Assembly (NCBI RefSeq): GCF_014851395.1
Contig: NW_024040707.1
Coordinates: 11,010,187-11,074,186 of the forward strand
Length of the DNA: 64,000 nt
Source: Micropterus salmoides
Lineage: Eukaryota; Chordata; Actinopteri; Centrarchiformes; Centrarchidae
Direction of reading: 5' to 3'
Part shown: one piece after another, positions 1-20,533 of the stretch
How positions within the stretch are numbered: position 1 is the stretch's first letter
Layout of the letters: every line of letters begins with the position of its first letter
Position numbers and translations under genes: made by a program
The notes under the pieces: model-generated
The model's input: only the letters and a program-made list of their open reading frames with translations
Told to the model about the DNA's origin: nothing
Databases searched by the model: none

Positions 1-8180
<8,180 letters not shown>

Positions 8181-9256
8181 TAAAACGTTGAATGTATTGA
8201 TGAACGATGGAGAAATCTGGATGAAAAGAAATGACACTAGATCAGTTAGAAGTACAAGAGTAAATGCTATGTTATGGCTTTAGGAGATTAAATCCAGTTT
8301 ACAATACAGGTCCAGCAAAAGCAAACATTTCCTTATATTTGCGGAAATGGTGAGGATTTTCCAAGCCAGCATTTATTTGCCTTTATTTTTTGGTATATGA
8401 GATGGATAGATAGAAAGGTAGAAAGAGGGAGAGAGAGAGAGACAGAAGTAATTGAGAGGGAGACCAAAATAAACAGTGGGTGGAGAGGCTGGAAGTGAAG
8501 ACCCAGTCGGATATAATGTGGAAAAGGAAAGCTCATAGGAGCCTGAATAAACTGAAGCACTGAGAGGGTCACAGTAAAGGGCAGCAGGCAGTCGACCTTA
8601 ATCCAAGCATGTTTTCTTTTTATTCTCAGTTTATCACTGAAGCCTGAGAGACCTTTAGTCAACTCGATGTTGAAGTCAGTTGTGCACACCAACTCGCATA
8701 GTTCTCATTAATTTTATAAGTTAATGGAGATGCTGTATATCATGTAGTAGGAGTAAATGTTTTCACATTTCATTGCCTTACAGATGAAGTATGAAATGTT
8801 ATACGGGTAAGGGTTAGGGTTAACGGTGGAAGCAGTGGAACCAAGGGTTTAAATGGTGAAATAAGACATAACCTACTAGAAATAAAAATATACCTCCCTC
8901 CCCTCCCTGCCACAGTCCCACTCTCATTCTGTGGGAAACACTGGCTTCAAATAGACCCCATGGTTAGTATTCATCTAGAGTCGTGCTTGTGTCCACCTGA
9001 TGAATGTAAATCCAGTATTCACTCTCTCTCCTTGTTTGTGGAAATATCAGGCTTTTTAGTTGCTAAATGGTCCACTATGTTCACCAACTAGTCGCCAGCT
9101 GTGCCTGTGTACTGCTTGGTGCTGAGCAGGTAGTGTATAGTGTATTATTTAGACCTGTTTTTGGTGAAAACTGGTTGAGATTGAACGAAAACAGTGAAGT
9201 TATGAGCTGAATCTTGCTATAAAGCTGAGGGGAGCTGCAGATTCATGTTGATAATT
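8181..9256. other. Upstream flank of the igfn1-like gene
   Basis: Presumed promoter side of the minus-strand gene. A GA-rich purine tract (8420-8445) is present. A plus-strand GTTAGGGTTAACG stretch occurs near 8813. I see no clear TATA box, no repeat ends and no coding exon. Confidence 0.4.
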
Positions 9257-11200
9257 CTCTGTAAGGCAAGGCAAGTTTATTTGTATAGCACATTTCAACA
9301 ACACATTAATTCAAAGTGCTTTACATAAAACAAAAAAGCAACAGGGAAATATAAAGTTTAAAAGCAACAGAAAATATAATGAAAGTTACAGTGTTACAAT
9401 TAGGGTTAAAAGAGTTAAATGGAAAATAAAAACAGGCTGAGGGGTTGAGCAAATAATTGAGTTACAATCATTTTGAAAAGAGAATAAACGGAGAAGAACA
9501 CTTAATCTACTCTCTCTAGCTAGTCTGTACTTGGGTCCACAGCAATCTTTGGGTCCACTGAAACTCCAAAAACCCTCGGACACTACAGACAAACCAGGAC
9601 ATGTCTGTCAGCAGGCCACTTTGATCCAGTTATACTCTAGACCCACCTGCGTGTTTACAGGTGGACAGAGGTTCCTGCAAATCACTCTGGCGCGAGATTT
9701 AAGACCACTTCCTTCACTCTGTTCAATCTCACTCCCATAACCATCCAACTCAATTACCAACTCATTTCTCACTGTGTAAATATTTAAATAAAAGCAATGG
9801 TAAAAAGCTAAAAACAAAGAAAAAGAAAACAGGACAGTAAAAGTTACAGTGCAAGTTATCAATAAAAATAAAAATCTTAAATATTTAATTAATAGCAATG
9901 GTAAAAAGAAAAGTCTTCAGTCTTATTTTAAAAGAACTGACTGTTTCAGCAGACCTGCAGTTATCTGGGAGTTTGTTCCAAATATACGGAGCATAATAAC
10001 TGAACACTGCTTCTCCTTGTTTAGTTTTGACTATGGGGACAGAAAGCAGACCTGCCCCAGACGACCTGAGAGGTCTGGATGGTTCATAACGAAACAAAAG
10101 ATCAGAAATGTATTTTGGCCCTAAACCATTTAGTGCTTTGTAAACTAACAGCAGGATTTTGAAATCAATTCTTTGACATACAGGAAGCCAATGTAAAGAC
10201 CTCAGAACTGGAGTGATGTGATCCACCTTTTTGGTCTTAGTGAGGACTCGAGTCTACACCAAGATTTCTGGCTTGATTTTGTGGTTCTTAACATTACTGA
10301 TTGAAGTCGAGCACTGACTTTCAATCGTTCCTCCCTGTCTCCAAAAACAATAACTTCAGTTTTATCCTTGTTTAATTGAAGAAAATTCTGGCACATCCAA
10401 TCGTTGACCTGCTCAATACAGTTACTCAGCGCCTGTATGGGATCATAGTCCCCTGGTGAAATGATTATGTAAATCTGTGTGTCATCTGCATAATTATGGT
10501 ATCATATTTTGTTGTTTTTCATAATCTGAGCCAGTGGAAGCGTGTAAATGTTAAAAAAAAGAGGTCCCAGAATAGACCCTTGGGGAACTCCACATGTCAT
10601 TTTTGTCAGCTCAGATGTGTAATTACCTATAGACACAAAGTAGTCCCTGTCCTTTAAGTAGGATTCAAACCAGTTTAGTACTGTGCCAGAAAGTCCAACC
10701 CAGTTTTCAAGTCTGTCTAGTAATATGTTGTGGTCGACTGTGTCGAATGCAGCACTGAGATCCAATAATACTAAGACTGAAATTCTGCCATTGTCAGTGT
10801 TTAAGTGGATGTCATTGAAGACCATAACAAGAGCCGTCTCAGTGATGTGGTGTGGTCGAAAACCTGAGTGGAAGACATCAACACAGTTTAGTGCCAAGAA
10901 AGCACTAAGCTGTTGAAAAACAGCCTTTTCAATGATTTTACTTAAAAATGGGAGATTTGAAATGGGCCTATAATTGCTCATTAGTGAACTGTCTAGATTG
11001 CTCTTTTTTAAGAGTGGCTTAATGACTGCAGTTTTCAGGGCCTGTGGGGAAAAACCCTGAGAGGAGAGACATGTTGACAATTTGTAGTGTACACATTTTT
11101 GAAAAAACCTGCAAAATTTCAAGGCAGCATGAGGAGGATTTCAGATGTTGTATTATGTCCTCCAGGTTTTTATGGTTAATAGAATCATTGCTGTAGGTTC
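9257..11200 (-). mobile_element. L2-like LINE, 5'-truncated and broken
   Basis: Minus-strand non-LTR retrotransposon remnant. Reverse transcriptase motifs are legible in order: NYRPISNLPFLSKIIEKAV, LDLSAAFDTVDH (motif A, AFD), GVPQGSILGPLFF (motif B), YADDTQIY (catalytic YADD, near 10490), then the C-terminal HITPVLRSLHWLPV and RPLRSSGAGLLSVP segment ending at 9885. An in-frame TGA stops the frame five codons before YADD, and other frameshifts lie near 10200-10260 and 11050-11120. The 3' end (9274-9340) has the tail typical of fish L2-like elements, TTTGTATAGCACATTT on the plus strand. The catalytic frame is destroyed, so it is dead. Confidence 0.9.
9380..9637 (-). repeat. 3' untranslated segment of the LINE, duplicated at 63713-63980
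   Basis: Starts (minus strand) GAGTATAACTGGATC and matches 63713 onward in the opposite orientation with roughly nine in ten bases equal by eye, including CAGTGGACCCAAAGATTGCT. It lies between the LINE stop codon and its 3' tail. Confidence 0.85.
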
Positions 11201-11369
11201 ATCACTACGAGCAACCCCTTTCACATTAAAAAATATCAATTATAAGCCAGCAGTCAGCCATTCATTGTATTAACAATAAATGTAAAAGGACCAGTCTTTC
11301 ATTTCCCGTTTTAAAGAAGGTAATATTTCTCCTGTATTTTATGAAGCAATATTGAAGCATGAACTTTAC

Positions 11370-11627
11370 TCAATCTGCTGACACAACGAAACAAAGTTTT
11401 TTTTTAAAGCCACTATCTTGACGTACCAGTGTGTCAATGTATACAACATTGAGTGCTTTTCTACCATCTAAATTGTTTGATGACTCCACCCATATCTTAT
11501 GTTTTGGCAGGATTAGCAGGAGCTCCTTTTCCGCCACTTTTAGTGTTGAATTAACTTCCACACAGTTTACCGGATATGACACAGTAATTAACTTGGTTTG
11601 CTCATGCCATTCATTACAAATTGTCAT
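11370..11627 (-). other. Unidentified ORF next to a solo LTR
   Basis: Open for 85 codons, including ITVSYPVNCVEVNSTLKVAE, KELLLILPKHKIWVESS and ALNVVYIDTLVRQD. The strand-like pattern and residue mix look more like real protein than chance, but I recognise no family. The solo LTR at 11622-12150 truncates its 5' side. Removing the LTR gives only about seven more codons before a stop, so it could be one exon, a retrocopy scrap or part of an older mobile element. No splice sites are convincing. Confidence 0.3.
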
Positions 11628-12150
11628 AATCCTGGTCTGTGTCCATCTATGCTTGTGGTTATTTTGGTCGGTGTCGGCAAGTTTTGTACATTGTCTGCCC
11701 TTTTCTGTGTAAGGTTGAGAATTCTCCGTGTCTGCTTGTCATGTCTGGCTTTGCTTCCTGTTTTGTCTTCCCTGTCTTGATTACCTGATGTCTCGCCTGT
11801 ATATTCCCTCCCTGCTTGTTAGCCCTGTATATATTGCCTGCTGTTCTGTCCTGTCTTTGGGGGATTACTGCTGTGTCATGTGTTACATCATTTTTGTGTG
11901 TGTTTCTGTGTCCTGCTTGTCTGCCTGCAGCTCTGCCAGTTATTTCTCAGCCTGTGTGTGTTTGGACTGGTATTCATCACTTTCTGCATCCTGTTTTGCG
12001 TGCCTGATTTGAGTTGGATTAATACATTTAGTTTCTGAACTTCCACAGTGAGTTGTGCGCTTTTTGTTAAATAAATTGTTCAACTCATCCTACCAGTTCT
12101 GGTGTCTTGCATCTGGGTCAATCTGCCTGAGCACATACCAAATTGTGACA
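11622..12150 (+). mobile_element. Solo LTR, Gypsy/Ty3-type by style
   Basis: Begins TGTCATAATCC and ends AAATTGTGACA (TG...CA ends). The flanks CAAAT (11617-11621) and CAGAT (12151-12155) agree at 4 of 5. The CT-rich body and the AATAAATTG signal followed by a TCTTGCATCTGGGTC segment are like fish Ty3-type LTRs. No internal coding region is attached, so it is a recombined solo LTR. Confidence 0.72.
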
Positions 12151-12155
12151 CAGAT

Positions 12156-15100
12156 AATCACCGCCAAACAATGTTGTCAATGTCTTTTTCTTGTTCATAA
12201 TATTTACTTGTTGTTATGAATTTATTATTATTTATAATTGTACAAAAATATACAGCAGAACCTACAGTATAGTCTTTATTTGATTTCAGTGAAAGCATAT
12301 AACTCACTACTGCTTTTTTTTGTATTTAGGATTAAACTAATAAACATGAATCTTGATAACGTGACCTTTGGGCTTGTAGCAAAATATTTACTGTTACAAC
12401 ACTGTATAATCCTTTTCCATAAACTTCGTACCCTCTAGAGCCATTGGAAGAAAATGCGCAAATGTAAAAAAGAAAGAAGGAAGCTTTCTTATTGAATTAT
12501 TCTTAACATTCAGAAAATCCAATGCAGAAATTTATTGCAAAGAAATAAGGCAGCACTCTGCATTATCTCTCTAATATCATAATCTCTGAAAAATATTTAC
12601 TGGTCATTTTCAAAGTGTCCTCTGTTGCTGTTTGCTTCAATCTGCTGTTTGCAATAAATGGGGCCTCTTATTATTGCTTAAATCAGTTAAATGGAACATG
12701 AAAAAAAGAAGAAAAGAGAAATTTGAAGTAGGAATTGCAGTACTGTACTTCGTCTGTTGGCAGTGGGACCTGAGTTCTTCGTCCTTTTCCACATTTTGGC
12801 AAGAGTTAATAGTAGGTTGACCTGCAAATAGAATGTAAACATAACCATTAGTACCAATGATAAGACCAGACATCAGTGTTTCTTTGCATTAAAAAGTATT
12901 ATCTTTATGTAGCGATGCACAGATTGATCAGCTGGTGACTCGAATCAGCTGGTTTTCAGCTTGATCAGACTTGACCGAATTAACAGTGAATAATCAACAA
13001 TTTGATGGCGCAGCGGTCCTTGTGGGGGTGGGAGGGGGGGGTTCTGGCAATGACCGGAGGGACAAACCTGACGGGGTAGAGATAATGGGACGGCAGTCAC
13101 TGATTGTGTGTGCGTGTGTGAGAGAGAGAGTGAAAAAGAGAGAGAGTGCTTTGTTTCTTTATTTACACGTAGGTTATATAATAACAGCACGTTATTATAA
13201 CCAGAAGGTTGTGTTTAACATTTCTCACTGCTAGGCTAGTAGTCCCAATTGCTGGACTAAGAGAGTGAGGAGACTGGAGTTAGATAAAAGAGGAATATTT
13301 ATTGCACGGCTGAAGTGATTGGAAATTGACCCAGGGAAGAGCGACGCAGACTGGAAGACTAGATGCTGCAGAACCAGGTTGGTTACTGCAGTGCCGAGCA
13401 GGAGGCAAATTGCTGAGAATCTAGAGGGTGACAGGCTGAGTTGAGCAGGTCCAGAACAGATCACAGGAATATATTAACCGGGCGGGGGTCCAGGGAGAGC
13501 AGACGGGATGAGCACCGTGTCTGGTAGCGGAAAGTAACAACACGTTATTATGTAAAATTCGCTTTTAACATTTTTTATAGACTACTAAATGTTCCTAAAC
13601 CCCACAACTGCCACACTGCCATTTTCATCACTCAGTTTGAAGTGCTCCCACACAGCTGAGGGCTTCAATTTGTTTTCCCTTTGATGTGAACTGGAGCGTT
13701 AAGTGCTGCTGTGGGTGGAGGTCAGGCGTGCAAAAAAAAACAAACAATATTCATGTCCCAAAATTTAAAATCTAATGTGTACCCAACAATCGAATATTCG
13801 GGTCCAACCCTAATATTTATAGAGCTTTGCTTTACTTCATGTTAACCCTAGTAAGAACAATTAAAAAAGTCATGTTGTGCTTTTTGGCTATCTGCGTCAC
13901 TTTGTAAAACGCGTCATAATGCTTGACTAGCAGCTAGTCAGGCACGCCCTCAAAAACACTGATGGAGAAACACATTGAGCTGCAGCACACGCAATCACAA
14001 GACGTCCGCACGCTGCCTCCCTTCACCACCACCCTCCCTACCAAATGTTAGGCAGTCACTGGACATAAGGTGGTTACCGTGATGTAAAGACAATGCACAG
14101 TTAAAAAATTACATTTGAAAGATCAATTTGTTACAAATTAATAACTTAGCACATTGAAACCCAGTCTAGGTTGTGAAGCTGGTTCGGGAGCATATACAGC
14201 TGAATTGAAGCCCTGGTTACTGGTTTATCAGTACCTGCCCTGAACTGCTTCTCATTGGCTTGTAGTCCTTAACTATGTGCAACTCCAAACCAAGATAAAA
14301 ATAAGTGAGATGCTTCACTTGGTAGCTAAAACAGAGCAGTCAACACACAGGTTGAAAAGTAGTGCTGCAGCAATGCGCAATATGACAAAAATATGTTGTT
14401 TTTTGAAAATTAAACCATGTAAACCTGTTCTGGTACAACCCCGTAATAAAATTATGAACCTGAAAATGAGCATAATAGACCACTTTAAAAGACAGACAGT
14501 TCTGTTTCTAGTTTCTTTTAGTTCATAGTTTTTCAACAATGCAAAGCCTCATTGCGTTATACAAAGTAGATGAATGAGAGACAGTCATAGACCGCACATG
14601 TATAAATTGAGCTGTTGCCTTAACATTTTTTACATGTTTCTACAACAAATATTTTGTAACTGATTACATATCATTCAAATATTACCATTAAGTTGACAGT
14701 ATCATTATAATAAAGTAATTCTGTGTGCTCGTTTGCATAATTTATATAAAACTTTCTATTGTATCTACCCATACTACATTTATTGACTTGAGGCTTGTCA
14801 CTTCCTGTAGGCATCACACGCAGTGGGGAATACATGAACTCTGTGTGCGGAATAGGGATACAAAAAAAGTGTTGATTCAACCAGTTAATTAAGTTCAAAA
14901 GATTAAGTGAAAAGCTTTGTTGAAATCATTTTACATGTACTCTGAAGTATCTGATGCCTCTGTTTATTTGGATGGGAGCACTTACTCGTTATGTAACACA
15001 AAAGCTACGTAAAGTTTTTTTTTTTTTGACAAGAAAGATTATGCATATTGTTATATTCAGGATGGATCTGACATTGAGAGGCCAAGTTGAGTGCAAGACA

Positions 15101-17200
15101 AACATTGATGGTGCACGGCTCCCAAGCTATAGTTGGCTGTGACCATGCATCCTGTTTACCCCCCGGTTTTTCTACTTCTATCCTTTCATAAGTTGTAAAC
15201 CAACTGGATGTCATAAAGAAAATAAGGGCTGACCCGTGGTGACACAAGCAAACAGAGAGGAAGAGTGGTTTACCTGAATACAGCTCTGTCTTTACTCCCA
15301 CTGAGACTCTGAGACTGGTTGATAGATGTCATATAATCTTGCTGCCTCCTGGGTTTTGCCGAATATCAAATCCTTTGGAAAGATGCGTTTGATTTTGCTG
15401 CCTGCAAGCTTATGCCTAAACAGTGCCTGTCAAGGAGAGGCTTCTTCTATTTAGGCAGATGGATGCTCAAAGCAGGAGGGTTATTATTAAGGGGGAGCAG
15501 GTTGGGGGTGGTGGTGGTGGTGGTGGGGGCTCTGGATGAGGTAAAGAGGGATGAATAGCCAGAAGGAGAGGGAAGGGCTACCAACGACAAGTTAGTGGTG
15601 AAGTTTATCTCTCACTGCAGTAATTACTGATGACAGTGTACTCATCTTTCACAGAACAGTTGCTGACAAGAAAAGTAGAGTTCATTTTATTTGTGTGGCA
15701 CCTGATTCTTAGAGATACCATACACCTATAAATGTCAGAGGGATGTTTAGCAATATGTGAGTTGCACTTTTAGTTCTTGTTAAGCAGCTTCTTAATTGCT
15801 AAAAATTCTGAATTGAACTTCACCCTTGCCATGGAAGATAACACATTGTTAACAAGGTACTTATCTCCGTCTGTTGTGTTCTTCTTATATTACAATATAT
15901 TACATAACCAAGGTTATGACATTCATGTGGTATAAGCTCTTCTTGTCATTGCATTGAAGCAGTTGTGACTTTGGAAAGGGAAGATCAAATGAAGAACAAG
16001 GCATTAATAGTCTCAAGGTCAAGTACCAGAATGTCCATTACAACCACCACATAACAACATATTATAAGTGTATATATGTTCTGCCATTTTTAAATGTGTA
16101 ATGTGCACCACTTACAATGCATAAGAAAATATTGACATAAAACGACGGTGATAAACATCAACGGCTGATTTTAACGCACTTTGTTTTTGCAGTTGCTGAT
16201 CTAATTTCCTTATGGGAGGTACCTATATTTAATTCCTGTTATGTTCTCTCCATGGAAACCTGTTTTGCCACATTAGCAGCATGGCTCTAGAAATGGCGAT
16301 GGTGTTCACTCTGTCAGTCTGTTGGTCCACCACTTTGGTCTTGAGGGACAACTACTGAATGAATTGCCATTAAGTATGAAACACACATTCATGGTCCCCA
16401 GAAGCATGTCACCATACTAACATGACACCTAATGTAAACATGATAGCATATTGATACAAGCATTTAGCTCAAAACACAGCCGAGCCTAACAGCTGTGGCT
16501 GGTGAAGTGACGTCTGACAATGGAGAACTGAGCCTGACAAGTTGAGTCTGAAATTCACCCTATTTAGCATTATATTAAAAACCAAATGTTAAACTTAATG
16601 GGTTAAACATACTTCCCATCTAACAAACGTAGATCCTTTGTCCCAAAAGCATTCTGATTTTGAACAAAACATATGTCACAATTACACCAATTCTGCTTCA
16701 GGGAAATTGCACAAATGCTTGAGGATTGAATAATAAATGCAAATACAGGCTTCTGACACATCAGATGTGTCTTTCAGGACATTCATAGAATCTACTAGCA
16801 CAAGATCCAAATGGTGCCAGTGTCCTGTCATGCTTGCCCTTCCACGTGCAGTACCTCTAATGCATCTGAATAGGCTCTTGAGCAGGCCTGAGCCCACATA
16901 AACCAGCTGGATTAGGAGTTAAACCCCCTTAGCCTACCCTCCTTATATTGATGAAATGTCATGCTGCATAGCTTTCATTCCAGTCACGGGGAACCACAGA
17001 GAGCTGCCGCCTAAGTGCTAACTAGACAGCCTGGCCTGCCTCTCTGTAACGTAGATTGCTCTTCTGAAGGAAACCTCAACAGTACATCAGCTGAGGCCCT
17101 GTCACTCACTCTTCAACAAGGAGTGAATATATTGTTAATTGGGTTTCACTAGGTACACTTACAAATCCTGGCCTTTAAATTAACAGAAATAACCTATCCC
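12156..17200. other. Gene-poor stretch, no gene recognised
   Basis: Only scattered small features are seen. At 13020-13040 there is a G-run, and at 13104-13147 a TG/AG-rich tract. At 15507-15530 there is a (GGT)n run. The part 12910-13820 is richer in GC and ends GGTCCAACCCTAAT, the style of an old DNA element, but I could not define both ends. No splice-bounded exon is recognisable. Confidence 0.4.
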
Positions 17201-17214
17201 AACAAGGTATCAGG

Positions 17215-17815
17215 CTTTTTGAGTAGGTGGTGACTGATGGCTTTTTCAATGGCTGATGCCAATATTTGGACATCTGGGAGGCCGATGGCCGATTATATAA
17301 TGCCAATATCAAAACAAAGAAAGGTTGTGTATAATTCCATTATTCCATGCAGAGTACAATATAATATGCATGGTTAACTTAGCCAGTAATGTGTTTTTAG
17401 ATGTAAATTTTATTAATTAATGAAATACATGGGACTATGCTTTAGATTTCAGAACTTGACTGGTGTTAAAGGGAAAGTGAGGTCTGTGAAGTCTATCAGA
17501 AGTGACGCCATTCAACTGCATTATTTTCGATAGTATAACAAAATATATTGAGCGCTGCCCAGTAATGGTTTTAGATTTGTGGTTTTAAGGATGGGAGGAA
17601 CGTGTTAACATTTAGAATTTAGAAAGATCTTGGTGACTGAAGATGTTTATAGCTTGAATCTAACTTTTTCACCACCTTCCCAAAACTCATAAGGGGAGCG
17701 CTCCGCAATAGGCTCACTGATGAGGCTGCCTGCAGATGTGTCCGCAGATGTTTTTCACGATTTATCGTGAGTGCAGACATCGGCCGATGCAGATTTTCTC
17801 AAAATGACAGGAATC
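17215..17815. repeat. Decayed DNA-element fragment with GGCCGAT motifs
   Basis: Contains ATGGCTGATGCCAATATTTGG, GGCCGATGGCCGATTATA and, at the right, ACATCGGCCGATGCAGAT. These are the signature motifs of a dispersed fish hAT-type repeat that also resembles the ends at 35290 and 37725. Exact ends and target duplication were not found. Confidence 0.45.
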
Positions 17816-17942
17816 TGTAGCAGTACACAGTAAAAATCAGCAGTAAACAACGGTTTGTTGCAAGAATTTCTGAAGTTTAACAAATTTATTGTTTAGGTTA
17901 TTTAGTAGTTTTTGAATACATCCATGTAATTCTTTGCAGAGG

Positions 17943-19070
17943 AGAGAGGAGCTCAGTGCATCATGGCAAGTCCCCTGACAATCTAGAGCTGTTTCTCAAT
18001 CTGCGTTCTTGTCTGTACTTGTGTTCTTGTGGACTTGTGAAATGTCATCAGTCGCAGTCCAAGTACTCTTCCAATTCAAATGTCCGCATCTAGCCAAGTT
18101 GAGTCAAATACCCGGATGTGATCTCACTCCATCCGTTTTACCAAGCCTGCATCGGTGGTAACTTGTGTGAACTTCGGATAGCCAGATATCCCAGAATGCA
18201 TTTCATCACCAAAAAGCAGAAATTTCAGAGGAGAAAACTCACAACTGTAAGTTATTATACTGCTGTTATTGTGTCACGGAATGCAGTTTTAAGAGTTTTT
18301 AAATAGTTATAGGGAATATAGTTGTTAAACTCCAAATATGTGGTTGATTTCTCAAGACAGAGCTGATTTGAAAATTTGCTACGACGTTTTTGGAGATGTG
18401 AGGTCCCGCCCACTAATGGGTCCGGCTGTCATCAAGTCCGCTGCTGTTCCAATTGCTGAATGATGGACTGCGTGCTCCCGTTCCTGGGAGTTTGTACTCC
18501 TGAGCCAAACTTGTCTGGAAAAGTCTGAGCAGAAGTTCGAACTTGGCGAACTCTGTATTGAGAAACAGCCTAGGCCTATAGCAGAGTAACTAAGGGATGA
18601 TTCAGGACTCACCTGAGCCAGCCCTAACTATAAGCTTTGTCAAAGAGGAAAGTCTTAAGCCTACTCTTAAATGTGGAGATGGTGTCTCCCTCCTGAACCC
18701 AAACTGGAACCTGGTTCCACAGGAGAGGAACTTGATAGCTGAACGCTCTGGCTTCCATTCTACTTTTGGAGACTCTAGGAACCACAAGTAACTCTGTATT
18801 CTGGGAGTGTGGTGCTCTGGTTTGGTAATAAGGTACTATGAGCTCTTTAAAATAAGATGGTGCCTGAAGGATTTTAAATTCAATTCTGGATTTTACAGGA
18901 AGCCTATGCAGAGAAGCTAAAACAGGAGAAAAATTATCTCTTTTCCTGGTTCTTGTCCGAATAAGTGCTGGCAAAGGCAGTTTGGTCATTATGGATAAGG
19001 AGCCATGTACTGTAAAAAGATCCAGGCAAGCTGCCCGAACCTTGGCCATTACCTTTATGCTACTTTTCAA
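17943..19070 (-). mobile_element. L2-like LINE 3' fragment, interrupted by a TIR element
   Basis: The C-terminal part reads SPVLASLHRLPVKSRIEFKI, APSYFKELIVPYYQTR, LLVVPRVSKSRMEARAFSYQ and STFKSRLKTFLFDKAYS on the minus strand (stop near 18624). The 3' untranslated part lies to the left and resumes at 17943-17986 (GAGGAGCTCAGTGCATCATG). Between, 17987-18569 is an inserted TIR element. About 15 residues are missing before APSYFKEL. It is 5'-truncated upstream of the YADD region. Confidence 0.85.
17987..18569. mobile_element. 583-bp TIR element (MITE) inserted in the LINE
   Basis: Left end GCTGTTTCTCAAT (17988) and right end ATTGAGAAACAGC (18557-18569) are perfect 13-bp inverted repeats. CTAG occurs on both sides (17983-17986 and 18570-18573). 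Removing the element and one CTAG restores continuous LINE sequence (AATCTAGGCCTATAGCAG), so the insertion site is precise. No transposase is encoded. Confidence 0.82.
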
Positions 19071-20206
19071 TAGAATTATATGCCTGTAGCAGAAATATTT
19101 GACAGGTGATTTTTTTTTTGTTAATTAAATTTTGGAATTAGGTGAAAATAAGGCTTCCTTCACAGATTTTTGCAGCATGTCTAATAGTAAGTAACCTATA
19201 TACATTTCTGGTGGAATTCCAACCAGACAGGAGATGTTCCCATTTTCATACTTGATAAAGCATTATGAAGCTCTTCAAGAGTTATGGGCTTCTCCAGTGG
19301 TTATGATATTTGTAACAAGATTTTGGATAGAAAATCTATCACATTTACATCAGTGTTATCCCACGAGCAAAGATTGTGGTAGAATTACTTTATGGAATTA
19401 TTTGTCATTACTGGCCTGACCTTTATGGTCCCCATTGTGGTCTGTTTGAGGTTCTGATTAGAGGGGCTATATGACCATTTAATTTAATCTTTCAGGGATG
19501 CGGATTGGTTGGGTGGGTGCTAATAAAACAACAGTCAAGTCAGTCTGTGAACAGAATCAGTGGGATCTGACATATGTACTTGCTCTTAAGAAATATCTGC
19601 TTTAGATGTTTTTATTAATGATGTAGCTGCTCAATGTAGTCTCAAGAGCCCTAAAATCTGACTGCCTCACTACTGATTCAGTAATCAGGATCTTCTTGCA
19701 GCTGCCTGACACTTCATCATATTTTACACTATGCTGTTCATTGTTACTATAGAGTGTGTCTACTCAAAGAGCTGTGATTGCTTTGATACATCAGGTGCCT
19801 CTAGCATGGCCACTGCACTGCTGATGGACCACTGATGCCTATAAATCACAGTGAACTCATGGCAGAATGTGTAGAAGAAAGCAGTGAAGGTGCTGTGATT
19901 GTGGTACTCACATTTATTGTATTGCCATCTCCCCAAGGTAGGAACTGCCGTATGGATGGTGTTGATTGCCTTTTTTAGGCACCTAAGAAAGGCGGTAGGT
20001 GAAATGTGTACCATGTATTATGGTTCCTTCAATTCTGGGCTTCAGACCAGAGCAGCCCAGACATCTTTGCTCAGTAATGAAAATCTATATTTGATGAGAT
20101 TAGTAACAATCAGATCAGTGTCCACAACAGAAAAGTCCACACAAATGCTGCTTTGATGTGAAAGGCATGCAGTTGAAAACAGGACGTGTGTATAAAATGC
20201 GTGTAT
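19071..20206. other. No feature recognised
   Basis: Unique-looking AT-rich DNA. The open frames are short and without splice support. Confidence 0.4.
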
Positions 20207-20214
20207 TTATGTAC

Positions 20215-20525
20215 TAGGGGTGGGGGGAAAAATCGATACAGCATAGTATTGCAATATTTTCCGTGGCAATATTGTATCGACACACGGAGGTCAAGTATCA
20301 ATCTTTTGTTATTTAAATTGGACATGAGAATTTTACTTTTTGGTACGATAATAAAATCAATTGCTTTTTCAGTCCATGAGAAAAAGAGTTTTGCTTTGGG
20401 GACACAATTTGAAGTTGGAAAAAAGGTAATAAATTGCAATAATTGTTGAAAATCACAATTTCGTATCGTGAAATAAGTATCATGATAATATTGTATTGTG
20501 GGGCCTCTGGTGATTCCCACCCCTA
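20215..20525. mobile_element. 311-bp hAT-type MITE
   Basis: Begins TAGGGGTGGGG and ends TTCCCACCCCTA. Flanking TTATGTAC (20207-20214) and TTCTGTAC (20526-20533) agree at 7 of 8. The inner parts (ATCGATACAGC at left, GTATCGTGAAATAAG at right) carry the GTATCG-rich subterminal sequence usual for this hAT group. Confidence 0.82.
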
Positions 20526-20533
20526 TTCTGTAC

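Noticed and set aside
11598..12012. Overlapping plus-strand ORFs with many Cys and Ser
   Set aside because: They lie wholly inside the solo LTR 11622-12150 and reflect its CT-rich composition.
12910..13820. Candidate DNA transposon between TAGCGATGCACAG and GGTCCAACCCTAAT
   Set aside because: The two ends are not inverted repeats of each other and no target duplication was found.
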